From Candidatus Sulfopaludibacter sp. SbA3 (lineage in GTDB: Bacteria; Acidobacteriota; Terriglobia; Bryobacterales; Bryobacteraceae), in the NCBI GenBank assembly GCA_945893365.1, contig CAMDED010000008.1, positions 25,531 through 89,530 of the forward strand: 64,000 bases of DNA, given 5' to 3'. This document shows positions 26,651-37,183 of this stretch, piece by piece. Below the pieces are notes generated by a model that saw only the letters and a list, made by a program, of their open reading frames with translations, did no database searches and had not been told where the DNA came from. Position numbers and translations under genes: made by a program. Every line of letters begins with the position of its first letter. Position 1 is the first letter of the stretch.

Positions 26651-28183
26651 TTAAGTGACAGGACCGGGATTGAACGGCGCGAGCGCGTTGTGAAGCCCCC
26701 AGTGGTCCGCCCACGTTTTGCGCCTGCCGCTCGCGATATCGAGGATCGAGCGAAACAGTTCCCATCCGATGTCTGCGATGCTTGCCTGGCCCGTCGCGAT
26801 GCGGCCCGCGTCGAGATCGATGAGGTCCGGCCAGCGTTCCGCAAGCGCCGTGCGGGACGACACCTTGATCACCGGAACCATCGCCAGACCGTAGGGCGTG
26901 CCTTCGCCAGTGGTGAACACGTGCATGTTCATCGAGGCGAGCTGCTGCGTGCCGCAAACGAAATCGCTTGCGGGGGTGGCGGCGAAGACCAGGCCCTTGG
27001 CGGTCACTCGTTCGCCCTGACTCGCCACCGCCATCAGCGCGGTGCTGCCGGCCTTCGCCACCGAGCCAAGCGCTTTCTCCACAACGTTCGAAAGGCCGCC
27101 GCGCTTGTTGCCAGGCGTGGGGTTCGCGCTGCGGTCGGCCGAGCCGCGCGCGAGGTAATCGTCGTACCACTTCATCTCGCGGATCAGGTCGCGGGCCACG
27201 TCTTCATTGATCGCGCGCGGTGTCAGCAGATGGACCGCGTCGCGCACTTCGGTAACCTCGGAGAACATGACCGTCGCGCCGGCGCGGACGAGAAGGTCGG
27301 CCGCGTATCCGACGGCGGGATTGCACGTCACGCCCGAGAAGGCGTCGCTGCCGCCGCACTGCAATCCAACCACGAGATCCGAAGCCGGGCACGCCGTCCG
27401 CCGCCTCCGGCTCAGTTGCTCCAAGCGCTTTTCGGCCGCGCGCATAATAGCCGCGATCATGTCGCCGAAACCATGCAGGGTTTCGTTCTGGAGGCGGATC
27501 AGGTAAGGATCGCTTTCGAGAATGGGAAATCCGCCATCCGGAAACAGTCTCGCCGGCTGGAGCTTCTCGCACCCGAGACTCACGACAAGAGGCGCATCGC
27601 CCAGATTCGGATGCGCGCCGATGTGGCGCAGAGTGCGAATGGGGATTGCGGCGCCGGGCGCATCAATGGCCACGCCGCAGCCGTAGGTGTGCGTGATCGC
27701 GACGACGTCGTCGACGCCGGGAAAGCGGGGCAGGATCTCGGCTCGAATGCGGCGCACGGCGTAATCCACGGTGGGCGCAACGCATTGCACGGTGGTCGTG
27801 ATGCCCAGGATGTTCTTCGTGCCCACGGCGCCGCCGGAGTTTCGGAAGCCATCGAAGGTATAGCCATCGATCTTCGGAAGGGGCGCCGGGACGGCGGTCG
27901 AGAGCTGCAATTCATCGAGCGAGGGCGCGGAGGGCAGATCGAGCAGGTCTTCACGCACCCACGATCCCGCGCGAAACGAGCGCGTCGCGTGGCCGATAAT
28001 CTGGCCGTATCGGATGACGGGATCGCCCTGGTCGAAATCGCGCAACGCGACCTTGTGCGACTGCGGAATGCGCTCGGTGAGCGTCAGGCCGTCCGGAAAC
28101 CGCGCGCCCGCGGGCAGACCCTCGGGATTGACGAGAATCGCGACGTTGTCGCGCGCGTGCACCTGCACGTAGAGCGGGTCCAT
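26651..28183 (-). CDS. Galactarate/altronate dehydratase (UxaA/GarD family)
   Basis: 510 residues from the ATG at 28183 (the frame is open to 28219, overlapping the next gene's ribosome-binding site). An N-terminal SAF-like domain (about 1-90) precedes the catalytic domain with [51 protein letters not shown] and [13 protein letters not shown]. The length and the GTKN and TYGCG motifs fit GarD-type iron-dependent dehydratases, which convert galactarate to 5-keto-4-deoxyglucarate; altronate specificity is also possible. It is divergent from the AhpD-like gene with a 28-bp gap. Confidence 0.85.
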   Translation of the reverse strand: MDPLYVQVHARDNVAILVNPEGLPAGARFPDGLTLTERIPQSHKVALRDFDQGDPVIRYGQIIGHATRSFRAGSWVREDLLDLPSAPSLDELQLSTAVPAPLPKIDGYTFDGFRNSGGAVGTKNILGITTTVQCVAPTVDYAVRRIRAEILPRFPGVDDVVAITHTYGCGVAIDAPGAAIPIRTLRHIGAHPNLGDAPLVVSLGCEKLQPARLFPDGGFPILESDPYLIRLQNETLHGFGDMIAAIMRAAEKRLEQLSRRRRTACPASDLVVGLQCGGSDAFSGVTCNPAVGYAADLLVRAGATVMFSEVTEVRDAVHLLTPRAINEDVARDLIREMKWYDDYLARGSADRSANPTPGNKRGGLSNVVEKALGSVAKAGSTALMAVASQGERVTAKGLVFAATPASDFVCGTQQLASMNMHVFTTGEGTPYGLAMVPVIKVSSRTALAERWPDLIDLDAGRIATGQASIADIGWELFRSILDIASGRRKTWADHWGLHNALAPFNPGPVT

Positions 28184-28211
28184 TAACGGTACTCTAGCAT
28201 GGGAGGACGGC

Positions 28212-28610
28212 ATGGCCACTCTGGGGTTTATCGAATACGACGACGCGAACGCGGAGGTGCGCGCGATCTACGACGACATCATGGCGGTGCGAGGCGTGGA
28301 CTGGATCAACAATTTTTGGAAGTCGCTCGCGCACGACCCCGCTACGCTCGCCCGCACGTGGCGGAGCGTGAAGGAGATCATGGCGCCGGGCGCGCTCGAC
28401 GCCGTCACGAAAGAGATGATCTATCTGGCCGTGAGCGCGACGAACCAGTGCGGATACTGCATCGCGTCGCACACGGCGGCCGCACGGAAGGCCGGAATGA
28501 CGGACGCCATGTTCGCGGAAGTGATGGCGGTAACCGGCATGGCGAACGAGACGAACCGCCTGGCGAGCGGTTATCAGGTGGAAATCGACGAGCGGTTCAA
28601 GGCGCGGTAA
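28212..28610 (+). CDS. Carboxymuconolactone decarboxylase/AhpD-family protein
   Basis: 132 residues with the AhpD-like active site: CGYC followed by IASH (pattern CxxCxxxH) and upstream [24 protein letters not shown] stands 6 bp before the ATG. The family includes alkylhydroperoxidases and lactone decarboxylases; the CxxC pair favours peroxidase or disulfide chemistry. Confidence 0.85.
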   Translation: MATLGFIEYDDANAEVRAIYDDIMAVRGVDWINNFWKSLAHDPATLARTWRSVKEIMAPGALDAVTKEMIYLAVSATNQCGYCIASHTAAARKAGMTDAMFAEVMAVTGMANETNRLASGYQVEIDERFKAR

Positions 28611-28619
28611 GTAACAGAG

Positions 28620-28735
28620 AGTCGGCGCAGATCCGGGCCGCCGAACACTACGTTTGCGAGCGCGCCGAGGCGCGGCTTTGCGAGATCGGCGCCTCCGGTA
28701 ATTCGAGATGATAAGAAAGCCCGGCCCGTTTTGGC
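28620..28735 (-). pseudogene. Remnant of an SMP-30/gluconolactonase C-terminus
   Basis: The minus strand encodes [20 protein letters not shown], close to GALANVVFGGPDLRTLYAMS in the fusion gene near 30250-30310, and the DNA agrees over about 60 bp. The rest of the domain is absent and the frame has no start of its own. Confidence 0.6.
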
Positions 28736-28780
28736 GCTCGAAGTGCGGGTGTCCGATGCCCGTGTTGTACAATCGATCCC

Positions 28781-29290
28781 GTGGATAAGACCGCCACATT
28801 CGCCATCGGCAGACCGCATGAGAAGCTGATGAACTACTACGTTCTGCGAGCTCTTGGTACGATACCGGCGTTTCCGGTGATGCTGATAATGTTGTATTTC
28901 CGGTATCACACGATGCGTTACCGGTTCGACGAAGAGGGTATCTCGATGAGCTGGGGCATTCTGTTCCGGCATGAAATCGTGCTGAACTACTCGCGCATTC
29001 AGGACGTGCATCTGAAATCGAACGTGGTGGAACGCTGGCTCGGACTGGCGAGGATAGAGGTTCAGACGGCCAGCGGCGGCTCAACTCCGGAGTTGATTCT
29101 CGAGGGACTGCTTGAATACGAGGCCGTGCGCGATTTTCTATACTCGCGGATGCGAGGTGCAACGGAAAACCATAAAAGGGGCGAGGGCGCGAGCGACGAT
29201 CCCGGCCAGACCTTGAGCGGAACCCTTCAGAGCATCGCCGAGGAGTTGCGCGGCATCCGCCGCTTGCTGGAGGAGCGGAACCGTGTTTGA
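28781..29290 (+). CDS. PH-domain (bPH2/DUF304, YdbS-like) membrane protein
   Basis: 169 residues from a GTG at 28781. A hydrophobic segment (LGTIPAFPVMLIMLYF, about 24-40) precedes the bPH2 domain: MRYRFDEEGISMSWGILFRHE, YSRIQDVHLKSNVVERWLGLA and EVQTASGG. The tail is a charged coiled coil. It overlaps the next gene by 8 bp; YdbS/YdbT-type proteins usually come in pairs. Role unknown, perhaps membrane-surface organisation. Confidence 0.75.
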   Translation: MDKTATFAIGRPHEKLMNYYVLRALGTIPAFPVMLIMLYFRYHTMRYRFDEEGISMSWGILFRHEIVLNYSRIQDVHLKSNVVERWLGLARIEVQTASGGSTPELILEGLLEYEAVRDFLYSRMRGATENHKRGEGASDDPGQTLSGTLQSIAEELRGIRRLLEERNRV

Positions 29291-30047
29291 TGTTCTGCGC
29301 GGCGCTTTGCTGCGTTTCCTTCACGTGCCGGCTGCGCCATGCCCGCCCCTCGGCTCCGCGGAGTCGATTCGCGTATTTCGAGCGGGACCCAACTTCTACA
29401 AATGGTCCGTGATCAAGTGGGGCCTGACGCAGACCGCGGTTGCCGTTGGCATTGCCGGGGCGTTTACCCTGTTCGGTCCTTTCTACTCGGTTGGGATTCC
29501 GGCCAGGGTGTGGCCGGAGTGGGTACGCGTGGGCTGGCTGGTTCTGGAAGGCATCACCGCCGCCGGCTTCGTTTTGCAGTTGCCGCTGACCTACGCAATG
29601 CTGCGCCTCGGCTACGAGATGCGATGGTACATGGTGACGGACAGAAGCCTCCGAATCCGCTCCGGAATCTGGTTCGTTGAGGAGCTGACGATGACTTTCG
29701 CCAATATCCAGCAGATCAATTTGAGGCAGGGGCCGTTGCAGCGGCTTCTTGGCATCGCCGATCTTGAAGTCACCAGCGCGGGAGGCGGGATTGAAAAAAA
29801 GCAGGGCAGGCGGGATACCAGGAGTGCGCATACGGGTTGTTTTCAAGGAGTGGATAATGCGGAAGCCATCCGGGACTTGATTCTGGAACGTCTGCGGCCG
29901 TTTCGCGACGCGGGGTTGGGCGATCCCGACGAACTGGGGGAGCAGCCGGCGGGTGCGCTGGACGCGGCGCAGGAAGCCCTGATGGAAGCGCGGGAATTGC
30001 GAAAGACAATCACTCGGATTGCACGGTTGGCTTCATCGGAGTCATAG
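29283..30047 (+). CDS. PH-domain (bPH2/DUF304, YdbT-like) membrane protein
   Basis: 254 residues. Two hydrophobic segments (about 45-62 and 78-95) are followed by a bPH2 domain: RWYMVTDRSLRIRSGIWFVE, TMTFANIQQINLRQGPLQRL and LLGIADLEVTSAGGG. A coiled-coil tail resembles that of its upstream partner. A glutamine- and arginine-rich insert (KKQGRRDTRSAHTG) interrupts the last strands of the domain. Confidence 0.75.
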   Translation: MFDVLRGALLRFLHVPAAPCPPLGSAESIRVFRAGPNFYKWSVIKWGLTQTAVAVGIAGAFTLFGPFYSVGIPARVWPEWVRVGWLVLEGITAAGFVLQLPLTYAMLRLGYEMRWYMVTDRSLRIRSGIWFVEELTMTFANIQQINLRQGPLQRLLGIADLEVTSAGGGIEKKQGRRDTRSAHTGCFQGVDNAEAIRDLILERLRPFRDAGLGDPDELGEQPAGALDAAQEALMEARELRKTITRIARLASSES

Positions 30048-30171
30048 GATGGCGGCTTCAAGTTCCGCCGCCTGACCAGGTGATGACCGGCATAGCGTTC
30101 TGGCGCGGCCGGAGCTTCTCACCGTTGGGTCCGTCTACGTTCCGATTCGGTCTGCCGCCAGGAGGCCGGTC

Positions 30172-31929
30172 CTAGAGTCGCGGCTGCGGCGGCTTCACGG
30201 CTTCCCACGGAAAAACGCCCCTGCTGCGCATTCTCCGGCGGAACACCTTGTCTCCGCTCATGGCGTAGAGCGTGCGCAGATCCGGGCCGCCGAAGACGAC
30301 GTTTGCGAGCGCGCCGGGCTGCGGCTTCGGGATGATTCCCATCACCCGTCCCGGCTGATCGCAAATCTGTACGCCGATCCGCGTCGCCACATACAGGAAG
30401 CCGTCGCTATCGACCGTCATTCCATCCGCACCCGGCGAGATCGGCTCGTCCGGGGTTTCGAGAAAATAGAAAGCCTGGCCGTTCGCGAGCGACCCATCCG
30501 CCTGCACCTGGAACGACCAGACCCAGCGGCCCACGTAATCCGCCACCAGCAGCATCGACTGATCCGGGGTCAGCCTCACGCCGTTCGGAAAACCGATCCC
30601 CTCGTGAACCACGCGCTTGTTGCCTTTCGCATCGATGAACCAAACCTTCTTCGCTCCGGGCTCGGAGAAGTAGATCTCGCCGCGGCGGTTCACGGCCAGA
30701 TCGTTCGATCCCACGCCCTCGGCGATCACCGATTCCGTCCCGTCCGGCGCGTAGGCCACCACGCGCTTACGCCCGTTCTGACACGCGTAAAGACGTCCAT
30801 CGGGACCGAACATAAGCCCGTTCACGCCGCCCGTGTCCTCTTTGAAGACGGTCACCTTACCGTCCACGCCGATCCTGTGGATGCGGTTGTTCGGAATATC
30901 GCTGAAGAAAACGTTGCCCTGCTTGTCTACGGCGGGGCCCTCGGTAAACTTGTGCCCCTCGCTGACCAGTTCCCATCCAGCGGAATAGGGGTCGAGGAAA
31001 TTCGAGACATGCCGGTCGATCACGGGTTTCGGCGCGGCAATCGGCTTCGGATACTCGCGCCAGAGCCAGCGCAGGGCGTCGGGAAAAATCGCCGAGCCGT
31101 GCTTGCTGTTGTGCCCTTCGGTTCCGATTGTGAAGGTGACGTCGTAGCCCGCGTATTTCAAGGCGGAATAAATGTCCTGGTTCGCGATAAACCAATTTCC
31201 GGCGTAAATGTTCTGATCGTTCGAGCCGTCCTGAAGATACACGCGCAGCGGCTTGGGCTCGGTCTTGCGGATGAGGCTCGAATAGTCCTGCCCGCCGCGG
31301 AGGTTGGTGAAGCTGCCGATAAAGCTGATCGCGCGGCGAAAGGCGTCGGGGCGATGCCACGCCACGCCAAAAGCGGCGATGCCACCGGAACTCGAGCCGG
31401 CTAGTCCACGGTCGTTCGGGTCGTTCGACAGATTGTATTGCTTCGCGACTTCGGGCAGAATCTCGTCGATCAGGAATTGCGCGTAGCGCTCGTTCATCGC
31501 GTCGTATTCGTAGCTGCGATTGAAGCGCGCCTGCGCATCCGCGGAGAGGGCGGGCATCACGCCGGGGTTGATGAAGATGCCGATCGTGACCGGCATCTGG
31601 CCCTTATGAATCAGATTGTCGAAGACGACAGGGGCGCGCCACGCGCCGGTTTCGGAGACGAATCCTCCGCCATCCTGAATCACCATCAGGCAGGCCGGCT
31701 TCGCGGCCGAATACTGCGCGGGAACGTAGACCCAGTAGTCGCGAACGGTTCCAGGGAAGATCTTGCTGGTCCATGTATGCTTCGTAACCGCGCCTTTCGG
31801 CACGCCCTCCTGGGGCTGGGAATCCGGACCGAGGGTGTACTCCTCGGCGGACATCGCGCCGGCGAGGAGCAAGAGCAGGGGCAGACGAAGCGTGCGCGGA
31901 AAAAGGCGCGCTGTTTTTGCGGCGCTCAT
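30172..31929 (-). CDS. Secreted fusion of esterase and SMP-30/gluconolactonase domains
   Basis: 585 residues. A signal peptide (about 1-28) is followed by an alpha/beta-hydrolase of the enterochelin-esterase type (about 50-285): DYWVYVPAQY, IQDGGGF, catalytic Ser in LAGSSSGGIAAFGVA and His in TEGHNSKHG. After a proline-rich linker, a six-bladed SMP-30/gluconolactonase propeller occupies about 310-570 (FTEGPAVDKQGNVFFSDIPN, GPDGRLYACQNGRKR, SNDLAVNRRGEIYFSEPG, FPNGVRLTPDQSMLLVAD). A single exported protein could cleave an ester and then open a lactone. It is followed by, and possibly transcribed with, nothing on the same strand; the prolyl oligopeptidase gene lies 8 bp upstream. Confidence 0.88.
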   Translation of the reverse strand: MSAAKTARLFPRTLRLPLLLLLAGAMSAEEYTLGPDSQPQEGVPKGAVTKHTWTSKIFPGTVRDYWVYVPAQYSAAKPACLMVIQDGGGFVSETGAWRAPVVFDNLIHKGQMPVTIGIFINPGVMPALSADAQARFNRSYEYDAMNERYAQFLIDEILPEVAKQYNLSNDPNDRGLAGSSSGGIAAFGVAWHRPDAFRRAISFIGSFTNLRGGQDYSSLIRKTEPKPLRVYLQDGSNDQNIYAGNWFIANQDIYSALKYAGYDVTFTIGTEGHNSKHGSAIFPDALRWLWREYPKPIAAPKPVIDRHVSNFLDPYSAGWELVSEGHKFTEGPAVDKQGNVFFSDIPNNRIHRIGVDGKVTVFKEDTGGVNGLMFGPDGRLYACQNGRKRVVAYAPDGTESVIAEGVGSNDLAVNRRGEIYFSEPGAKKVWFIDAKGNKRVVHEGIGFPNGVRLTPDQSMLLVADYVGRWVWSFQVQADGSLANGQAFYFLETPDEPISPGADGMTVDSDGFLYVATRIGVQICDQPGRVMGIIPKPQPGALANVVFGGPDLRTLYAMSGDKVFRRRMRSRGVFPWEAVKPPQPRL

Positions 31930-31937
31930 AAGGACCT

Positions 31938-34001
31938 CTACGGTAACTGCGAGAGGAGAAACGCGATGTCGTCCGCCGCGTCTTCCACCAATTTGCTTAC
32001 GGGCAGCCCGGCCGAGTGCCCCGCGCTCATGTCGTAGTGCAACAGAATCGGCCTGTCCGAAGCGGTCGCGGCTTGCATCCGCGCGGCCATTTTGCGGGCG
32101 TGAAGGGGATCGACGCGGGTGTCGGAATCGCCGGTCACGAACATCACGGCTCCATAGCGCGCGCCCTTATCGACATTGTGGTAGGGCGAGTAGCGGTAGA
32201 TGTACTCGAATTGTTTCGCGTCGTCCGAGCTGCCGTATTCGGGCACCCACCACTTGGCGACCTTGAACTGGTGATAGCGCACCATGTCGAGCAGTGGGAC
32301 CGCGCAGAGCGCCGCGCCGAACAACTCGGGGCGTTGGGTAACGGCCGCGCCGACCAGCAAGCCTCCGTTCGATCCGCCGCGAATGCCCAGGCGCGCGCGC
32401 CGCGTGTATTTATTCGCGATGAGCCATTCCGCGGCCGATAGGAAATCGTCGAACACATTCTGCTTTTTTTCGAGCATGCCGGCCTCGTGCCAGGCTTCTC
32501 CGAATTCGCCGCCGCCGCGGAGATTCGGCAGCGCGTAGACGCCGCCGCGCTCAATCCAATAGGCCGCGGTCGCGCTGAACGTGGGCGTCATGCTGAGGTT
32601 GAACCCGCCGTACGCCGTGAGCAGCGTGGGCGCGGAGCCATCGAGCTTCAACCCCTTCTTGTGGGCGATGAACATCGGAATCCGCGTCTTGTCCTTCGAC
32701 TCGTACCACACCTGCTTCACTTCGACCGGATCGTCCTTGACGGGAACGTTGACGCGGGCGAACACTTCCTGCTTCCCGGTCGACAAGCTGTAGCGGTAGA
32801 TGGTCTGCGGCATGGCGATCGAGCTGAATGTGTAGAACGCCTCGTCGCGGTCCCATTCGCCGCTCAAGCCGCTGGTCGTGCCCAGAGCCGGGAATGTAAT
32901 CGTACGTACGGGTTTGCCATCCGCGCCTGCTATTTCAATGCGCGACGTGACGTTCTCCATGTATTCGAGCGCCAATTTGCCGCCCGCGAGTTCGACGTTC
33001 TGCAGCGCATAGGACCGTTCGGGAACGAGCTCGCGCCAGTTCTCGCGCGAGGGAGATTTCAGATCCACCACCAGCACGCGGCCGTTCGGCGCCTTCCAAT
33101 TCGTTTCCAGATACACGCGTCCGTCTTCGATCTGGCCGCCAAAGCGGGCTTCGATGTCATTGACGATGGGCTTGATTCCTTCACCCGATTTCAGATCCTG
33201 ATAGTAAATTTCGGTCTGCTTCCCCGCCGAGCCATGCCACACGGTGAAAGTAAGATAGCGCCCGTCGTCGGTCAAGGATACGCCGACGCCCTTGTCGTTT
33301 CCGTAGCCCTTTCCGAAGATCTGCTTGTCCCCGGAAGCCGCCGTGCCCATCTGGTGATAGAAGACCAGCGGACCCGAGGGATCCTGCCGCGCATAGTAGA
33401 AGCCGCTCTTATCCGGCGGAAATTCCAGGCTGCTGTTGCGTCCTCTCGGCAGGCTGTCCGGCAGAAGTCTGCGTGTATCGACGTCGAGGATCGAGACGGA
33501 GACCTCGTCCTCGCCACCCTTGCGGACGCCGTAGGCGAGAAGCTTTCCGTCTCTTGAAATGCCCTGAATACTCGCGGACGTGCTCTTTCCGCCGCCGAGC
33601 GTCGAAGGATCGACCAGAACCTCTTCCTTCCCCTTCAGACCCTCCCGCACGTAGATCACGGGCTGATCCTGATTCGCCAGACGCTTGGTGTAGAAATAGC
33701 GTCCCCCTCGCTCCCGTGGGATGCCGATGGTCTCGACCTTCATCAATTCGCCGAGCCGCTCGCGGATCTTGGGAAGCTCCGGGTTGGCGTCCAAAACGGA
33801 GCGCGTGAACTTGTTCTGTTCCTCAAGCCAGGCCCGCGTTTCAGGGCTCTTCTGGTCTTCGAGCCAGCGGTAGGGGTCCGGCACATCGACGCCGTGGAGC
33901 TTGTCGACCGTGCTATCGACCCTGGTCTTTGGTGGAGCGAGTCGCGGCGCGGCGGCGCACACGACGCAAAACGACGTAGCAAGAAGTGCCTTCAGGAGCA
34001 T
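31938..34001 (-). CDS. Prolyl oligopeptidase (S9A)
   Basis: 687 residues with a short signal peptide (LLKALLATSFCVVCAAA). A propeller domain (about 80-420) is followed by the hydrolase domain: Ser in RGGSNGGLLVGA (near 550), Asp in TGDSDTRVDPLHA and His in DMSAGHSAG. It cleaves short proline-containing peptides, here probably outside the cytoplasm. It lies 8 bp upstream of the esterase/SMP-30 gene and 10 bp downstream of the DUF1080 gene, so the three likely share a transcript. Confidence 0.93.
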   Translation of the reverse strand: MLLKALLATSFCVVCAAAPRLAPPKTRVDSTVDKLHGVDVPDPYRWLEDQKSPETRAWLEEQNKFTRSVLDANPELPKIRERLGELMKVETIGIPRERGGRYFYTKRLANQDQPVIYVREGLKGKEEVLVDPSTLGGGKSTSASIQGISRDGKLLAYGVRKGGEDEVSVSILDVDTRRLLPDSLPRGRNSSLEFPPDKSGFYYARQDPSGPLVFYHQMGTAASGDKQIFGKGYGNDKGVGVSLTDDGRYLTFTVWHGSAGKQTEIYYQDLKSGEGIKPIVNDIEARFGGQIEDGRVYLETNWKAPNGRVLVVDLKSPSRENWRELVPERSYALQNVELAGGKLALEYMENVTSRIEIAGADGKPVRTITFPALGTTSGLSGEWDRDEAFYTFSSIAMPQTIYRYSLSTGKQEVFARVNVPVKDDPVEVKQVWYESKDKTRIPMFIAHKKGLKLDGSAPTLLTAYGGFNLSMTPTFSATAAYWIERGGVYALPNLRGGGEFGEAWHEAGMLEKKQNVFDDFLSAAEWLIANKYTRRARLGIRGGSNGGLLVGAAVTQRPELFGAALCAVPLLDMVRYHQFKVAKWWVPEYGSSDDAKQFEYIYRYSPYHNVDKGARYGAVMFVTGDSDTRVDPLHARKMAARMQAATASDRPILLHYDMSAGHSAGLPVSKLVEDAADDIAFLLSQLP

Positions 34002-34011
34002 GTCCTCAATT

Positions 34012-34731
34012 TTACTCGATCTGCCTGAGAATGAGGTTGCGGAAATAGACCTCCGCGCCCTCCGTTTGAAAGAGGATCTTGCCCTTTGTTATTGCCGCGT
34101 TCGTCCCTTCGTTCACCAGAACGCCATTGACGAGATAGAGCACAGTGCCGCCCTTCGCCCACATCTCCACGCGGTTCCATTGGCCGTGCGGTTTCTCGAC
34201 CTCGCGCTTCGGGTCGCGATATCCCACGACGTCCTTCCAGGGACCTTTCTCGAAGCGGTCGAAGCGTCCCCTATCCTTGGTCTGGCCCTTCACCGTAAGC
34301 ATGGTATTGCCCACCATGAGGATGTCGCCCGTGCCGCCCTCGATCATCTGGAACTCAATCGACTTCGGCCATACCTGATCCGGCCCCACCACGTGAAAGA
34401 GAATACCGCTATCGCGAGCCTTGCCCTCCCGCGGCGGATGCGTCTTCTCTCCCCACTTGAACTCGGCGGTGAGGTAGTAGTTCTCATATTCCTTCTTCGT
34501 GACGAAGTAGCCGTAGTCCGTGCCCGAGACATGAACCGTCCGGTTCTCGATCCGGAAAACCTTGTTAGGATCGTTGTTCAGACCGTCTTTCTTGAGATAC
34601 GTGTAGAAGCCGTCGAGATTCTTCCCGTTGAACAGCCGGATTTTCGGGCCGAGTTTATACTTCGGCGCCGGGCTCGCCGCCATGGCCATCGCCGAGAGCG
34701 CCGCTGCAATCGTGAGTAAGCGTATTTTCAT
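34012..34731 (-). CDS. Secreted DUF1080 (3-keto-disaccharide hydrolase-like) protein
   Basis: 239 residues, signal peptide 1-20. The concanavalin-like fold shows IRLFNGKNLDGFYTYLKK, YENYYLTAEFKWGEK, RDSGILFHVVGPDQVWPKS and FRNLILRQIE. DUF1080 proteins hydrolyse 3-keto-glucosides in some bacteroidetes; activity here is inferred. It overlaps the acyl-CoA synthetase gene by 4 bp. Confidence 0.85.
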   Translation of the reverse strand: MKIRLLTIAAALSAMAMAASPAPKYKLGPKIRLFNGKNLDGFYTYLKKDGLNNDPNKVFRIENRTVHVSGTDYGYFVTKKEYENYYLTAEFKWGEKTHPPREGKARDSGILFHVVGPDQVWPKSIEFQMIEGGTGDILMVGNTMLTVKGQTKDRGRFDRFEKGPWKDVVGYRDPKREVEKPHGQWNRVEMWAKGGTVLYLVNGVLVNEGTNAAITKGKILFQTEGAEVYFRNLILRQIE

Positions 34732-36317
34732 CCTTGTACCATCCTGGTTCTTCCCGTCCAGAAGCGGTCCCGTATGGCGCGCTTCACTATCTTTCCCGTT
34801 CCGGTCTTCGGCAACGGTTCGTAGGTAAATTCAAACGCGCGCGGCTGTTTGAACTTCGCCAGCCGGTCTTCGAGAAACGTGCGCATTTCTTCGGTGGTCA
34901 GGATATGACCCGGTTTGAGAGTCACCAAGGCCACCGGGATCTCTCCCCACTTCTCGTCCGGCGCTGCCACAACCGCGCATTCGAACACCGACGGGTGGGC
35001 GGATATCGCCTTCTCCACCTCGATCGACGAGATATTCTCCCCTCCGCTGATAATGATGTCCTTCTTGCGGTCGACGATGTGGAGGTACGTCTCCTCATCC
35101 CAAACCGCCATGTCGCCCGTGTGGAACCACTCGCCTGTCATCACGGCCGCCGTGCCTTCCGGATCTCTGTAATAGCCCTCCATGACGTGATCGCCCCGGA
35201 TCACAACCTCGCCGATGGATTCCATATCGCGCGGGACATCCTTCATCAGGGGGTCCACTACGCGGACCTCGACGCCCGGAATCGGCCACCCCGCCATGGA
35301 CTGCCGCGTGTATTTTTCGCGGTCGTTCTTGTAATGGACGGTGCCTTTGCGTCGCGCGGAGGTGACTACGGGAGAAGTTTCGGTGAGCCCGTACCCGGCG
35401 CGGACGTCGCAATCGAAGGCGATCGAAAGCCTCTCGATCAATTCGGGCGACGCCGCCGCGCCTCCCACGTGAATCACCTGCAAGCTTGAAAAATCGTACG
35501 CCTTGAGGTCTGGGGCGTTGAGCAGCGCATTCCCCATAGTCGGGACCAGGGACATCGTAGTGGCGCCCTCATCCTGAATCAAACGGAAGACGGTGGAGGG
35601 TTCGAAGCGGCGCACCATCACCTGCGTCAGGCCATTCAGCGTGCACGCCTGCGGGCGGCCCCAGCCGTTTGCGTGGAACAGCGGGATGGTGTGAAGCTCC
35701 ACCTCCGTATCTCCCCCGCTCACGCTTCCGGCCACGGAGAGTCCGTGCAGGTAGAGCGTGCGGTGAGAGAGCGTAACGCCCTTCGGCGTGCCTGTGCTGC
35801 CGCTCGTGTAGAACAGTTCCGCGATCGCATGTTCGTCGTAGTCGAGAAAATTGGCGCGCTCCGGTTCGCCGGCCGACAGCAAGTCCTCGTACAGCGCATC
35901 GGCCTGTTTCACGGCTGCGTCAAGCGCGACGAACCTTTCGATGGACGGGCACTCGCGCCGCAACTGCTCCACCAAAGACGCGAAATCGGTCTCAAAAAAG
36001 AGTATGCGGGCCTCGGCATGGTTGAGAATGGCAATCAGCTCCGAGGGCGTCAGCCGGACGTTGAGAGGCATCACGATCGCGCGAGCCTGGACCACGCCGT
36101 AGTAGCCTTCAAGCAGACGGTGCGTGTTGAAGCTGAGGTACGCAACGCGATCCCCGGGCCTGATTCCGCCCGACTTCAGAGCGCTTGACAGCCTTCCGCA
36201 GCGCGCGGCGAACTCGCCGTACGTGAAGCGTCGATCCCCGCAAATGACGCCGGTCTTCTTTCCGTAGAGGTCCGCCGCCCGGTCCAGAAACCGGACCGGC
36301 GTGAGTGGTAAGAGCAT
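34728..36317 (-). CDS. AMP-forming acyl-CoA synthetase
   Basis: 529 residues, complete ANL fold: AMP-binding P-loop YTSGSTGTPKGVTLSH, then GYGLTETSPVVTS, MEGYYRDPEGTAAVM, hinge HTGDMAVWDEETYLHIVDRK and C-terminal KTGTGKIVKRAIR. It activates a fatty or aromatic acid to its CoA thioester. It starts the leftward series with DUF1080 and is divergent from the SDR gene; its first 13 codons overlap the upstream open frame of that gene but not its likely start. Confidence 0.93.
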   Translation of the reverse strand: MLLPLTPVRFLDRAADLYGKKTGVICGDRRFTYGEFAARCGRLSSALKSGGIRPGDRVAYLSFNTHRLLEGYYGVVQARAIVMPLNVRLTPSELIAILNHAEARILFFETDFASLVEQLRRECPSIERFVALDAAVKQADALYEDLLSAGEPERANFLDYDEHAIAELFYTSGSTGTPKGVTLSHRTLYLHGLSVAGSVSGGDTEVELHTIPLFHANGWGRPQACTLNGLTQVMVRRFEPSTVFRLIQDEGATTMSLVPTMGNALLNAPDLKAYDFSSLQVIHVGGAAASPELIERLSIAFDCDVRAGYGLTETSPVVTSARRKGTVHYKNDREKYTRQSMAGWPIPGVEVRVVDPLMKDVPRDMESIGEVVIRGDHVMEGYYRDPEGTAAVMTGEWFHTGDMAVWDEETYLHIVDRKKDIIISGGENISSIEVEKAISAHPSVFECAVVAAPDEKWGEIPVALVTLKPGHILTTEEMRTFLEDRLAKFKQPRAFEFTYEPLPKTGTGKIVKRAIRDRFWTGRTRMVQG

Positions 36318-36370
36318 TACTCGGCATTGTAGTAGGTTTTGCGCTCATTTTTCCGTTTTGTGGCGGTACC

Positions 36371-37183
<813 letters not shown>

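Noticed and set aside
25854..26887. Direct repeats as prophage or transposon target duplications
   Set aside because: The arms are about 250-275 bp, diverged and coding-derived, far longer than target-site duplications, and no transposase or phage gene lies between them.
26636..28186. 516-residue plus-strand frame over the dehydratase
   Set aside because: Mirror frame of the galactarate dehydratase-like gene, which has all family motifs.
28194..29846. 550-residue minus-strand frame over the AhpD-like and PH-domain genes
   Set aside because: Arg/Pro/Ser-rich composition and overlap with three well-supported plus-strand genes.
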